Below are positions 15,097 through 22,896 of a stretch of DNA of 26,624 bases, piece after piece. The position numbers were made by a program, and so were the translations under genes. The number at the start of each line of letters is the position of its first letter. The stretch's first letter is position 1. Location of the stretch: contig JAANWY010000361.1 in the NCBI GenBank assembly GCA_018263655.1, positions 1 to 26,624 of the forward strand. Reading direction: 5' to 3'. The DNA comes from Anaerolineales bacterium (GTDB lineage: Bacteria > Chloroflexota > Anaerolineae > Epilineales > JAANWY01). Under the pieces are notes generated by a model. That model was not told the origin of the DNA. It saw only the letters and a list, made by a program, of their open reading frames with translations, and did no database searches.

Positions 15097-15690
15097 CTAT
15101 TCATCAGCCGGATGTACATCACTCACGTCGCGGTACTCAAAGCCCGGACATGGCAAGGCCCCCTCCGAGCGCCACTCTGGCAACTTCCACTTCGCGCTAC
15201 TGGATGTGGTCGCCTCGGCGTACGCCCGTGCATGTCGGGGCACTGCATCGTCCGTCAATCCAACATTCGGGTACCCGTTCGACGCACCGACGGGGTACCC
15301 TTGAGCGTCCAAGATAGACTCGATGTCGTCAACGGAGATCACCTCTGGGTCAAATGTGACAGCCACCTCTTGAAAGGCTGCCGAGGCCAGGGTTTCGTCT
15401 ACGCCGTCAAGCGGTTGCAGAATTTGCTTGACACTCATTACGTGGTGGTCCCCATACATGTGGGGAATGTGAAAACTGGTTTGCTTCATACCATTCTCCT
15501 CTCCAATCATCTGCCGGGCTAACTCGAACACCGCCTCTGCTTCATAGCGCCGGTGACCGCCCAGCGTACGGTGATAGGGCAACTTGCCGGCTTCGGCCCA
15601 GCGCGTGACGGTGTTCGGAGAAACATTGAAGATTTCAGCGACTTCCGATCGAGCCAGATATTCCTTGTCCTCGTCTAGTAGTCGTGCCAT
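15097..15690 (-). CDS. HTH DNA-binding domain fused to CxxC-less HMA-like domain
   Basis: A 197-residue protein with a MerR/excisionase-like helix-turn-helix at about 12-58 (LARSEVAEIFNVSPNTVTRW, then GGHRRYEAEAV). A domain at about 71-134 has the heavy-metal-associated (ferredoxin-like) pattern: hydrophobic first strand, LDGVDE, FQEVAVTFDPEVISVDDIESIL and DAQGYPV. The metal loop, normally GMxCxxC, reads HMYGDHH. With His74 and His77 this gives four histidines, His74, His77, His82 and His83. The tail (135-197) has one cysteine and no family I recognise. The start at 15690 follows GGAGGG; other ATGs at 15693 and 15705 are possible. The position between the kinase and acsA suggests a regulator, perhaps a nickel or cobalt sensor, but this is inference. 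Confidence 0.75.
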   Translation of the reverse strand: MARLLDEDKEYLARSEVAEIFNVSPNTVTRWAEAGKLPYHRTLGGHRRYEAEAVFELARQMIGEENGMKQTSFHIPHMYGDHHVMSVKQILQPLDGVDETLASAAFQEVAVTFDPEVISVDDIESILDAQGYPVGASNGYPNVGLTDDAVPRHARAYAEATTSSSAKWKLPEWRSEGALPCPGFEYRDVSDVHPADE

Positions 15691-15708
15691 CATCCCTCCC
15701 ATCAATCA

Positions 15709-15753
15709 CCTGGGCGTTTTGTGCGCTTTGGGCGCCTTGGGTGTTTTGAGTGT
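15709..15753 (-). promoter_or_regulatory. Five 9-bp direct repeats upstream of the HTH gene
   Basis: On the plus strand the units are CCTGGGCGT, TTTGTGCGC, TTTGGGCGC, CTTGGGTGT and TTTGAGTGT, in strict 9-bp register and 19-63 bases before the start codon at 15690. They could be an iteron-like operator for the adjacent HTH protein or a chance simple repeat. The repeat register is seen; the function is inferred. Confidence 0.5.
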
Positions 15754-15795
15754 TTTCGTTACAATAAGTATGGTCGATTTTGCCCAAAAATGAAA

Positions 15796-15831
15796 GATGC
15801 AAATGCATCATTTTTCTAGTGCATTTGCATC
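15796..15831 (-). terminator. 12-bp inverted repeat over the kinase stop codon
   Basis: GATGCAAATGCA (15796-15807) and TGCATTTGCATC (15820-15831) are perfect complements around a 12-base loop. The loop holds the TGA stop of the kinase (15808-15810). On the minus strand the stem is followed by TTTCATTTTT, so it may be a weak intrinsic terminator, a translation-dependent switch, or an operator for the downstream gene. Confidence 0.5.
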
Positions 15832-17646
15832 ATTTTTCGCCAGCGGCAACATCAATGTGAAGGTGGTTCCCTCTCCCTCAACGCTATCAACCTGAATCTC
15901 ACCGTCGTACCGTTTGACCAGGTCTTTGACGATAGACAGTCCCAAACCGGTCCCTGTCTCTTGAAGGTCCTTGGCGTTCTTGGCACGGAAGAACTCCTCA
16001 AAAAGACGAGGTAGCGCATCTTCTGGTATACCGATGCCGGTGTCAGCGATGACGACTCGGGCAGAGCCGTTGGTACGCTCTAACTCGAGGCGCACTTCAC
16101 CTTCCCGAGTGTACTTGACCGCGTTGCTAACCAGATTGGTCATCATCCGGTCGAGCTCACTCCTGTCTCCCCACACTTTCAGAGGTTCGTCTGGATACAG
16201 TGCTTGAAGCGCGATGCCCTTGTCTTGAGCCGGCGACTCGTACCGCGCACGCACTTCCTCGAACACGTCGGTCAAGGAGACCAAGCCGCGCTCGGCAGTG
16301 GCCATCACTTCGGCCTTGCCGGCTGCCAGGTCAAGCAAGTCATCAATCAGGGCTTGCAGAAACTTGATACGCCGCTGCGCTCGACCGACCAGATCAGCTT
16401 GCTCTGCGTTCAATTCGCCGACGTAACCTCGGCTCAACACGTTCAATAAGCTGCCCGCCACCTGCACCGGCGAACGCAGCTCATGCGTCACGATGCGCAC
16501 AAACTCGGACTTGCTCCGGTCTAGATACTCCAGCATTTGATAGGCCTGAGCATTCTCAATGGCCACTGCTCCTTGGGCCGCGATGGCGCTCAGGAAGTCC
16601 ACGTCATCCTCGAGAAAACAATGATCACGGATTCCGTAGGCGCGTAGGACACCAATCGGCCCTCGCTTTCCAACCAACGGTGCTATCAGGATACAGTGAA
16701 TGCCCTCGGATGCTACCTTGTCAGGGTAGCGCAGGCGTGTCTCACAGCTCGTATCGGGGACGAGTACAGTCTTACCCGAGAGAACCTCCTGATCAATGGG
16801 AGCTCGGGCCACGTCAATAGGGTCTTTGTCCAGATAGTCCTCACTCAGGCCATAAGACCCTGCCACCGCCAGGTGACTGCCCGTCTTATCCAGTAGCCGA
16901 ATGGCGGCCCCCTTGCACCCGAGCGCTTGCGTCGTCGCCTCGGCCAAACGATTCAACACCTCGGTGAGATCGAGAGTCGACGTCGTGGCCTGTACGCTCT
17001 CGTAGAGAGCGGCTAGCTCGTTCTCACGCCGGCGCAACCGCCGTGATATAGTCATCGAGAAGTAAACCATCACATACGAGGCACTGACAAAGAAAAATAG
17101 AATACCTGCAACATAGAGTGGGTCAGCGTACCGAGCGGGCGTAAACACCGGGACGTGACGCAGCACGCCGCTGTACTCCAGCAGGGCCACACCGCCAACG
17201 AGGATTGGGGCCAGGGCGACGTATAGGTACCCTCGGTCGTGAGGGAGCAGTAAAGAGGCTATGGTGATATGAAATAGAAAATACAAGATCGCAGGGCTCT
17301 CGATGCCGCCCGAGAAGTGGATCAGCAGCGCCATCGCAGCCCAATCGACACCGATCTGGAAGCGAACAAACCACTCGTAAACAGTGTTGGAGAAGGCAGC
17401 GGCATCGAGCCGGCCTACCCCCCACCGGAGAAGCGCATTGTACACGAGCAGCCCCAGACCTAGCAAGTACAGGGATGTCGTCGGGACATTGAGATCCAGG
17501 ATAATGGCAGAGAACCAGGTAACCAGCAGCACGCCGCCCCCAGCAACCCAACGCATCTTGACAAGCCAGGAAAGGCTGTTGACCAACTCTTCCTGAGTAA
17601 GTGTGCTTCTGCTGCCTCGAAGCGGTGATCTGGAAGCCGATGTCAC
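15808..17646 (-). CDS. Membrane GAF-domain sensor histidine kinase
   Basis: A hybrid-free sensor kinase with six likely membrane helices in the first 210 residues (for example AGGGVLLVTWFSAIIL and VAGILFFFVSASYVMVYF). A cytoplasmic GAF domain follows at about 235-380, then HisKA with the phospho-acceptor His398 in VTHELRSP, and a HATPase_c domain with N-box NLVSNAVKY (about 514-522), G1 DTGIGI (545-550) and G2 GTGLGL (575-580). Numbering is from an upstream TTG at 17676. I prefer the GTG at 17646, since GAGGAG lies 7 bases before it, which removes ten residues. The signal is unknown; the GAF domain could bind a small molecule or redox cofactor. It lies 42 bases after the receiver gene, its likely partner, and before the HTH gene and acsA. 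Confidence 0.9.
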   Translation of the reverse strand: MTSASRSPLRGSRSTLTQEELVNSLSWLVKMRWVAGGGVLLVTWFSAIILDLNVPTTSLYLLGLGLLVYNALLRWGVGRLDAAAFSNTVYEWFVRFQIGVDWAAMALLIHFSGGIESPAILYFLFHITIASLLLPHDRGYLYVALAPILVGGVALLEYSGVLRHVPVFTPARYADPLYVAGILFFFVSASYVMVYFSMTISRRLRRRENELAALYESVQATTSTLDLTEVLNRLAEATTQALGCKGAAIRLLDKTGSHLAVAGSYGLSEDYLDKDPIDVARAPIDQEVLSGKTVLVPDTSCETRLRYPDKVASEGIHCILIAPLVGKRGPIGVLRAYGIRDHCFLEDDVDFLSAIAAQGAVAIENAQAYQMLEYLDRSKSEFVRIVTHELRSPVQVAGSLLNVLSRGYVGELNAEQADLVGRAQRRIKFLQALIDDLLDLAAGKAEVMATAERGLVSLTDVFEEVRARYESPAQDKGIALQALYPDEPLKVWGDRSELDRMMTNLVSNAVKYTREGEVRLELERTNGSARVVIADTGIGIPEDALPRLFEEFFRAKNAKDLQETGTGLGLSIVKDLVKRYDGEIQVDSVEGEGTTFTLMLPLAKNDANALEK

Positions 17647-17688
17647 GACTGTGCTCCTCTGCCCCCAAAGCGTCAATGCTGGCTCTGA

Positions 17689-18093
17689 TCAGTCTGATGA
17701 CCCACCCAGCAACTCCTCGACCTTGTCCAGCAACTCCTCTGGCTCAGCCGACTTCTCCAAGAAGGCCTCTACGGGCAGGTAGTCCTCATCCGGTCCAAAA
17801 CGCAACGGTGTGGTTGTGTGGATCGCCGTGAGCATCAGGATGGGAATATCTCGATAGTCAGCATACTCAGCCTCAGGCGCGGGATCGCGTAGTTTGAGGG
17901 AGACCTGGAACCCTTCTGTGGCGGTTTCCATCATCACGTCCAAGATGATGAGTTCGGGATCAAGCTCCTTGACACTTTCCAGCCCTTCAGCACCGCTGCT
18001 AGCGACGTGAACCTCATGACCTTCTGCCTCCAGCGGGATGCGGAGTGCCGTTATCACGTCGGGATCGTCGTCAATCATCAAGATTTTGGCCAT
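17689..18093 (-). CDS. Stand-alone receiver-domain response regulator
   Basis: A 134-residue CheY-like receiver with no output domain. The acidic pair Asp8/Asp9, phospho-acceptor Asp52 (IILDVMM), Thr89 and Lys114 are all present. Compared with CheY it has extra residues between strands 3 and 4 and between 4 and 5 (PAPEAEYADYRD, HTTTPLRFGPDEDYL). The ATG lies inside the end of the protease gene (16-base overlap), and AGGAGAG precedes it, so the two are translationally coupled. The histidine kinase follows directly. Lacking DNA-binding parts, it must act by protein contact, perhaps with the kinase or the adjacent HTH protein, which is inference. Confidence 0.9.
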   Translation of the reverse strand: MAKILMIDDDPDVITALRIPLEAEGHEVHVASSGAEGLESVKELDPELIILDVMMETATEGFQVSLKLRDPAPEAEYADYRDIPILMLTAIHTTTPLRFGPDEDYLPVEAFLEKSAEPEELLDKVEELLGGSSD

Positions 18094-18620
18094 ACTTCTC
18101 TCCTACCAAGTTTCTGATTTAGTTCAGTCATCACGGCCGTTATCAGATCAGGCAACGCGGCCTTGACCTGGGGGCTCAGGGCGCTGTACCATTCAAGATT
18201 GGCCGGCTGCACGCCGAAGATGACGACCTCGTCGGGCAACACATCGAGCGCCTGGGCCAGCAACAGAGCATCGCGGAGGCCGGCGGCGTGGACGGACAGA
18301 TGCCGATCGTCACCCAACAGGCGCGCCTCGTCCAACGTGAAACGGCGAAACTCACCCGGACTCTCGCCGACATCGGCGGCATCTACCAAGATCACTCGTT
18401 GCCGGCCCTCCATGAAGTTGACGAGCCCCAAACCGTGCGTCCCGCCGTCCACAACTTCCACGTCATCGGGGAGGTCGCGTGTTGCCAGCGCCTCAGCAAC
18501 GCGCACCCCCACGCCATCGTCTCCGCGCAGCAAATTACCCAGCCCGATGACGAGCGTAGAAGGCAAGGCCTCCCCCTCGCCTCCTTCCATTACACGAAGT
18601 AACCGTTCAGCCATTGACAT
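18078..18620 (-). CDS. [NiFe] hydrogenase maturation endopeptidase
   Basis: A 180-residue nickel-dependent protease of the HycI/HoxW type, which removes the C-terminal tail of the hydrogenase large subunit after nickel insertion. Family motifs are VIGLGNLLRGDDGVG with the metal-binding Asp, VEVVDGGTHG and VILVDAADVG with the second acidic site, LSVHAAGL with the histidine ligand, and VVIFGVQP. The likely substrate is HydA directly upstream, whose C-terminus shows a cleavable seven-residue tail. The reading frame is open further upstream (to 18764), but that part is repeat sequence; I place the start at 18620, with 18614 an alternative. No strong ribosome-binding site is seen. It overlaps the receiver gene by 16 bases. 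Confidence 0.9.
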   Translation of the reverse strand: MSMAERLLRVMEGGEGEALPSTLVIGLGNLLRGDDGVGVRVAEALATRDLPDDVEVVDGGTHGLGLVNFMEGRQRVILVDAADVGESPGEFRRFTLDEARLLGDDRHLSVHAAGLRDALLLAQALDVLPDEVVIFGVQPANLEWYSALSPQVKAALPDLITAVMTELNQKLGRREVWPKS

Positions 18621-18623
18621 AGG

Positions 18624-18788
18624 AGCGCCGGTTGAGTAGCTTCGTAGCGCCAGCGGAGAAGCGTATCGAAACCCTTGTACTGAGCCTGTCGAAGTGAAGC
18701 GGGTCTTTACCGGAGCAATCCTGGTTTTCGAGAGCCGCTTGGCTTCGATACACCCTTCCGCCATGCTTCAGGGCACTCAGCCGGCGCT
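18624..18788. mobile_element. 165-bp repeat element between hydA and the protease gene
   Basis: The ends AGCGCCGGTTGAGT (18624-18637) and ACTCAGCCGGCGCT (18775-18788) are complementary at 13 of 14 positions. The interior has the GAGCCTGTCGAAG and GCGTATCGAA strings also seen in the 3478-3549 repeat. The element fills the gap after hydA and sits directly against the start of the protease gene, so the protease ribosome-binding region may be element-derived. Confidence 0.6.
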
Positions 18789-18804
18789 ACCCCCTGAACG
18801 CTTA

Positions 18805-20100
18805 CTACACGAATTCTACGTTGAGAAAGTGCGTCGAACAGGAGATACATGGGTCATAGGCGCGAACCAGCATCTCCATCATGTGAGTGATCTCTTCCTG
18901 GGGTCGGTCCAGAATCTGTGGCACCAGAGCGCGCATATCGGCCTCGATATTCCCGTAGTTTTGACCGGTCGGGATAATGCAGTTGGCGCCCTGGATGACG
19001 CCGTCATCATCGATCACATAATTGTGGAACAAGATCCCTCGCGGCACATCACAGGAACCGACACCTTCGCCACCCTTACCTTGAAATTCATATGGGGGTT
19101 CTTCCTCGATGCCACGATCCACCAACTCATCGATGATGCGGATGCTGTCCTCAACGCAGTGGACCATCTCAACGGCCTGAGCGCCACTGTTCAAGAAAGA
19201 GTTGGTGACCACGGGCTTCATGCCCAGCTCTTCGGCCGCCGCCTTAGCACGGGGGTGCAACTGGTCGTAGTTATTGTTGAAGCGCGCTAACGCCCCGACC
19301 ATGTAGCTGTCGCGATTGTGCTTGGTGTGCTTGGCCGTCGAATGGGGCACTAAGTACTCGTTGGTCACGTTGCGATAGTCGGGCAGCTCGTAAGCGAAAC
19401 CGTCCGTGGTGGCGATCCGGCCATCAATGAAGGCGTATTCTTCGTCCTTTTGAAGCGACACGTATTCCGTCTCACGCTCGAACTCGGGCCAGGGGAGCGT
19501 CGCCAAGAGCGAGATCGTCTCGTCCATATCCTCGCGCGCGGCCACCAAACGCTCTCGCACAGCCAACATCTCTTTGATCGTCGGCAGGTGCGTAAAGCCA
19601 CCAACCGTCATGGCGATGGGGTGCGTGTGGCGCCCGGAGATCATGGCACACAAGTCGCCGGACAGTTTCTTGATGCGCAGCGCACGCTTGACCACGTCGG
19701 GATGGGAACTGGCCAGCGGCAACACGCTGCCCACACCGAAGAAGTCGGGGGCGACCAGCATGTAGACGTGCAGCACGTGGCTGTCGATGATCTCGCCGTG
19801 GAAGACCAGTTTGCGAAGCAGTTCGGTCTGTTCCGAGACTTCCACGCCCAGGGCATTCTCGGTCGCGCGCAGTGAGGCCGTGGCATGGCCCGTGGCACAA
19901 ATGCCGCAAATGCGCGACGTGATGTGCGAGGCCTCGTAGTAGGGGCGTCCGCGCAACATCGCCTCGAAGAAGCGCGGCGCCTCGACAATTTGAAGTTCAC
20001 ACTGTTTCAGCTCGCCGTTCTGGACATCGACAACGATGTTGCCGTGTCCTTCAACTCGGGTCAAGTGGTGTACGTTAACATTCACATCTACTGTGCTCAT
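18805..20100 (-). CDS. hydA: Group 3b-type [NiFe] hydrogenase large subunit
   Basis: A 431-residue catalytic (alpha) subunit of a cytoplasmic [NiFe] hydrogenase. The L1 motif RICGICATGH (Cys65, Cys68) and the L2 motif DPCISCSTH (Cys418, Cys421) give the four Ni-Fe ligands. After His424 a tail of seven residues, FLNVEFV, remains for removal by the protease encoded next. The N-terminal HHLTRVEGHGNI is the usual group 3 start. AGGAG lies 6 bases before the ATG, overlapping the stop region of hydD. The order B-G-D-A on the strand matches the sulfhydrogenase operon of Pyrococcus, so it most likely exchanges electrons between H2 and NAD(P)H through HydG. Group 3b versus another group 3 assignment rests on this order and the partner subunits. 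Confidence 0.94.
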   Translation of the reverse strand: MSTVDVNVNVHHLTRVEGHGNIVVDVQNGELKQCELQIVEAPRFFEAMLRGRPYYEASHITSRICGICATGHATASLRATENALGVEVSEQTELLRKLVFHGEIIDSHVLHVYMLVAPDFFGVGSVLPLASSHPDVVKRALRIKKLSGDLCAMISGRHTHPIAMTVGGFTHLPTIKEMLAVRERLVAAREDMDETISLLATLPWPEFERETEYVSLQKDEEYAFIDGRIATTDGFAYELPDYRNVTNEYLVPHSTAKHTKHNRDSYMVGALARFNNNYDQLHPRAKAAAEELGMKPVVTNSFLNSGAQAVEMVHCVEDSIRIIDELVDRGIEEEPPYEFQGKGGEGVGSCDVPRGILFHNYVIDDDGVIQGANCIIPTGQNYGNIEADMRALVPQILDRPQEEITHMMEMLVRAYDPCISCSTHFLNVEFV

Positions 20101-20109
20101 GATCGTCTC

Positions 20110-20892
20110 CTATTCCTCCGCCGGGCTCGCAACGGCCTCTCCAATATGGGCCGGCTCGTAGGCGTTGAACATGGTCATCTTGGACATCAACTGCTCTACG
20201 GTGAGGCCGGCCTCCTCGAGAACGTCCATCATCGCATTCTCATTGGGGTTGGAAATCAACCCCCGACACCCCAGACAACCAACGCCGTAGGTGGGATAGA
20301 TAGCGTCACAGCCGGCACGCGTGATCGGCCCCAAGCAGGTTCCGCCCGTTTCCAAAATGCAGACATTCTCCTTGAGCTTGCACTCGACACAGACCGGATA
20401 GTCGGGGACGCTGGGCTTCTTGCCAAGCAGCAGTTTCTTCACGACGTCCAGAAACTCGAAACGATCAATGGGGCAACCGGGGATGACCGCATCAACCTCG
20501 ATCACGGCGCTGATGGGCCGCGCGGCGTAGGAATCATACTGCTCCCATTTATCACCGTACACGTACTCGCGCACATCTTGCAGAGAGGGCTGTACGTTCT
20601 TGATCGCGTTGACGCCGGCAATGTGCGCACACGCGCCCAAGGCAACCACGATATCGGCCTGCTCGCGGATCTCTCTGAGGCGCGCTTCGTCTTGCTCCCG
20701 CGTGCAGGAACCCTCGATGAAGGCAATCTGGTAATCCTCGCCCTTCTCGGTCATCGCCTCGCGGAACTGGACGATCTCGACCGCCTCGACGAGCTCCAGA
20801 TGAGTCTGCAAGCTGTCGACGACGGTAAGCTGGCAGCCCTCACAGCAGGCAAAGTCAAAGAACGCAACTTTCGGTCTTCCATTTTCGGCCAT
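20110..20892 (-). CDS. hydD: Group 3b-type hydrogenase small (delta) subunit
   Basis: A 260-residue electron-transfer subunit that binds HydA. The proximal [4Fe-4S] cluster ligands are visible in CCEGC (Cys17, Cys20), GACAH (Cys88) and PGCPID (Cys140). A C-terminal cysteine set (Cys168, Cys171, Cys178, Cys186, Cys195, Cys206, Cys209) suits two further clusters, as in Mvh/sulfhydrogenase-type small subunits. There is no twin-arginine signal, so the enzyme is cytoplasmic. Its ATG shares one base with the hydG stop codon (TAATG), a sign of translational coupling, and it ends nine bases before hydA. Confidence 0.93.
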   Translation of the reverse strand: MAENGRPKVAFFDFACCEGCQLTVVDSLQTHLELVEAVEIVQFREAMTEKGEDYQIAFIEGSCTREQDEARLREIREQADIVVALGACAHIAGVNAIKNVQPSLQDVREYVYGDKWEQYDSYAARPISAVIEVDAVIPGCPIDRFEFLDVVKKLLLGKKPSVPDYPVCVECKLKENVCILETGGTCLGPITRAGCDAIYPTYGVGCLGCRGLISNPNENAMMDVLEEAGLTVEQLMSKMTMFNAYEPAHIGEAVASPAEE

Positions 20893-21743
20893 TACAACGC
20901 CTCCTCCAAACCCTTGATCTGAGCATACGTAAAGACCGGTCCATCCTGACAGCAGTAGAATTGATCAATCTGGCAGTGACCGCACTTGCCGACACCACAC
21001 TTCATCCGCCGCTCCAGCGACAGGTAGATCTGCGTCTCGGGAATCCCCTTGCTCTGCATCTCCATCAAAACGAACCGGTACATAATCGGCGGGCCGCAGG
21101 TAGCCGCTATGGTATTGCGCGGGTTGATCGCGATCTCGGGGAACAACGTGGTGATCACGCCCACATTCCCCGTCCAATCCTCATCGCCCCGGTCCACCGT
21201 CATGTGGAACTCAACGTCATCTCGCTCTTCCCACGCCTTCAAGTCTTCTTTGAACAGAATTTCACTGGGATGCTTGGTCCCATACAGCACAATCACGCGC
21301 CCGAAAGCGCCCCGCTCGTCCACGACTTGGTTGATGAGCGAGCGCAGTGGCGCCAGTCCTAGACCGCCGGCCGCGAAGAGCATGTCGCGTCCCCGCATCT
21401 TCTCGATGGGGAAGCCGTGGCCGAAGGGACCGCGCACGCCCACCACGTCACCTGGCTCCAAGCCGTGCAGTGCGTTGGTCAGGTCTCCCACCCGACGGAC
21501 GCACAGTTCAAACGTACCGTTACTGCGACTGGGGGAAGAGCTCACAGAGATCGGCGCCTCGCCGATGCCGAAGAGCGAGACCTCGACGAACTGCCCAGGG
21601 TCGTTCCCCAAACTACGTCCACCGGGCAGTTGCAGTGTGAAGACCTTCTCCAGTTCCGTCATCTGTTCAATTTTGAGCAACTGCGCCATCTGCGGCAGAT
21701 AGACAGATTCTTCTTGAGCAACGTCAACAACTGATTCTATCAT
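20892..21743 (-). CDS. hydG: Group 3b-type hydrogenase FAD/NAD(P)-binding gamma subunit
   Basis: A 283-residue flavoprotein of the ferredoxin-NADP reductase superfamily that connects the hydrogenase to NAD(P). An FAD-binding barrel at about 20-110 has PISVSSSP (the RxYS-like flavin site appears as PISVSS), and GDVVGVRGPFGHGFP follows. The nucleotide-binding half starts with AAGGLGLAPLRSL and has ATCGPPIMYR. A C-terminal [2Fe-2S] site uses Cys249, Cys254, Cys257 and Cys264 or Cys265. AGGAG lies 8 bases before the ATG, overlapping the end of hydB. NAD versus NADP preference cannot be read. The double cysteine FYCCQDG at the cluster is slightly unusual. Confidence 0.92.
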   Translation of the reverse strand: MIESVVDVAQEESVYLPQMAQLLKIEQMTELEKVFTLQLPGGRSLGNDPGQFVEVSLFGIGEAPISVSSSPSRSNGTFELCVRRVGDLTNALHGLEPGDVVGVRGPFGHGFPIEKMRGRDMLFAAGGLGLAPLRSLINQVVDERGAFGRVIVLYGTKHPSEILFKEDLKAWEERDDVEFHMTVDRGDEDWTGNVGVITTLFPEIAINPRNTIAATCGPPIMYRFVLMEMQSKGIPETQIYLSLERRMKCGVGKCGHCQIDQFYCCQDGPVFTYAQIKGLEEAL

Positions 21744-21755
21744 TTTTCTATCTCC

Positions 21756-22787
21756 TCACGCCCTGACCTGGTGGAGCTCATTGAACACGTTGACCGGGGA
21801 GATGTCGACCGGGCAAGAGCGCGCACAGCGACCGCAACCGACACAGCCCAACGCGTCATATTTCTTTCTGAGGTAGCGCCCTTTGCGCATGAAGCGGTGG
21901 CGCAGTCGGGCGGCCTGGGATTCACGGAAGTTCTCACCGCCGGCCACCGTGGCGAACAGGTCCAACTGGCACGAGTCCCAGCGGCGCCGGCGCTCACCGT
22001 CCTGCAAGCTCAGATCAACCTCGTCGTAGACATCGAAGCAAAAGCAGGTGGGGCACACGATGGTGCACTGGCCGCAGGCCAGGCAAATCTCGGCCAACTC
22101 TTCCCACACCGGGCTCTCGTACGACTGGCTCATGAGGGCCGGCAGTTCATCGACTTCCGTCTCGAGTTTGTAGGGGAAGCGCGGCCACTTGGCGCCCAGC
22201 ACCTTGTTAAGCTGCTGCATGTCAGCTTCGGCTGCCGGCCGGGCCTCGGCGAATCTTTCTAGCAGCGCCTTGCCCTCATCAGAACCTACGTCGACAGCGT
22301 AGGCCGCACCCAAGTCGGTCAAGTGCAAGTCGTAGCCATCATCCGCAGTGAGCGTCCCCATGCTCTTGCAGAAAGAGTGCTCCATGCAGGGTTCCAGGCA
22401 CTCGACACTCACCACCATGGCTTGGCGCCGGCGGCGCGTGTAGTGAGCGTCCGGGTAGCCCTGTGTGAAGGCCTCGTCCAACACGCGCATCGCGTGCAGA
22501 TCGCAGGTGTGGATACCCAAAATCACCGTCGGCTCCGCCTCAACGATGGGCTGTACTGTGGTTCCACCATTGCGGCGGAAGGTCATTAGACGTTCTTCAG
22601 GCGGCTGGAAGTACTTTTTCGGTGGTAAGATAGAGGTATTGTAGTCTAGTCGAAGATCAGCCGGATCTTCAACTTCATCGAATGCAAACTGGCTACCCTT
22701 AGCCAAAGGTCCAACCACCCGATAGTCGTCCATGAGTTTGGCGACAAAGGGAGCCATCGCTTGCTTGTCAATTACCCATAGGCTCAT
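21756..22787 (-). CDS. hydB: Group 3b-type hydrogenase iron-sulfur beta subunit
   Basis: A 343-residue iron-sulfur subunit, first gene of the hydrogenase operon. Two classical CxxCxxCxxxCP cluster motifs stand near the C-terminus: CLACGQCTIVCP (about 235-246) and CVGCGRCARSCP (315-326). The N-terminal domain has GIHTCDLHA and CLEPCMEHSFCKSMG, typical of the sulfhydrogenase beta/anaerobic sulfite reductase A-like family. It passes electrons between HydG and HydD. The start at 22787 is supported by AAGGAGG 5 bases upstream; an ATG at 22835 would add 16 residues with no such site. A 330-bp gap with a MITE-like element lies upstream, so the operon promoter must be there or beyond. Confidence 0.92.
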   Translation of the reverse strand: MSLWVIDKQAMAPFVAKLMDDYRVVGPLAKGSQFAFDEVEDPADLRLDYNTSILPPKKYFQPPEERLMTFRRNGGTTVQPIVEAEPTVILGIHTCDLHAMRVLDEAFTQGYPDAHYTRRRRQAMVVSVECLEPCMEHSFCKSMGTLTADDGYDLHLTDLGAAYAVDVGSDEGKALLERFAEARPAAEADMQQLNKVLGAKWPRFPYKLETEVDELPALMSQSYESPVWEELAEICLACGQCTIVCPTCFCFDVYDEVDLSLQDGERRRRWDSCQLDLFATVAGGENFRESQAARLRHRFMRKGRYLRKKYDALGCVGCGRCARSCPVDISPVNVFNELHQVRA

Positions 22788-22896
22788 TCCGTCCTCCTTA
22801 CAGAGTACGCATATCTTTTGTAAAGTAGGCATCATGCCACCGCTCGCAGCACCCCCACCCCTCGAAGGAAAAAATCAATGCGTACGGCACAATTAC
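22788..22896 (-). other. Leader of the hydrogenase operon
   Basis: This stretch has the strong hydB ribosome-binding site and nothing coding. An AT-rich segment, TACTTTACAAAAGATATG on the minus strand (about 22806-22823), might hold a promoter, but no good -35/-10 pair with 16-18 spacing is evident. The next 105 bp upstream are the MITE-like element at 22897-23001, and 23002-23117 shows nothing recognisable. Confidence 0.3.

Noticed and set aside
18621..18764. N-terminal extension of the hydrogenase protease
   Set aside because: The extra 48 codons lie in a repeat element with terminal inverted repeats and do not resemble the family, whose N-terminus begins shortly before VIGLGN.
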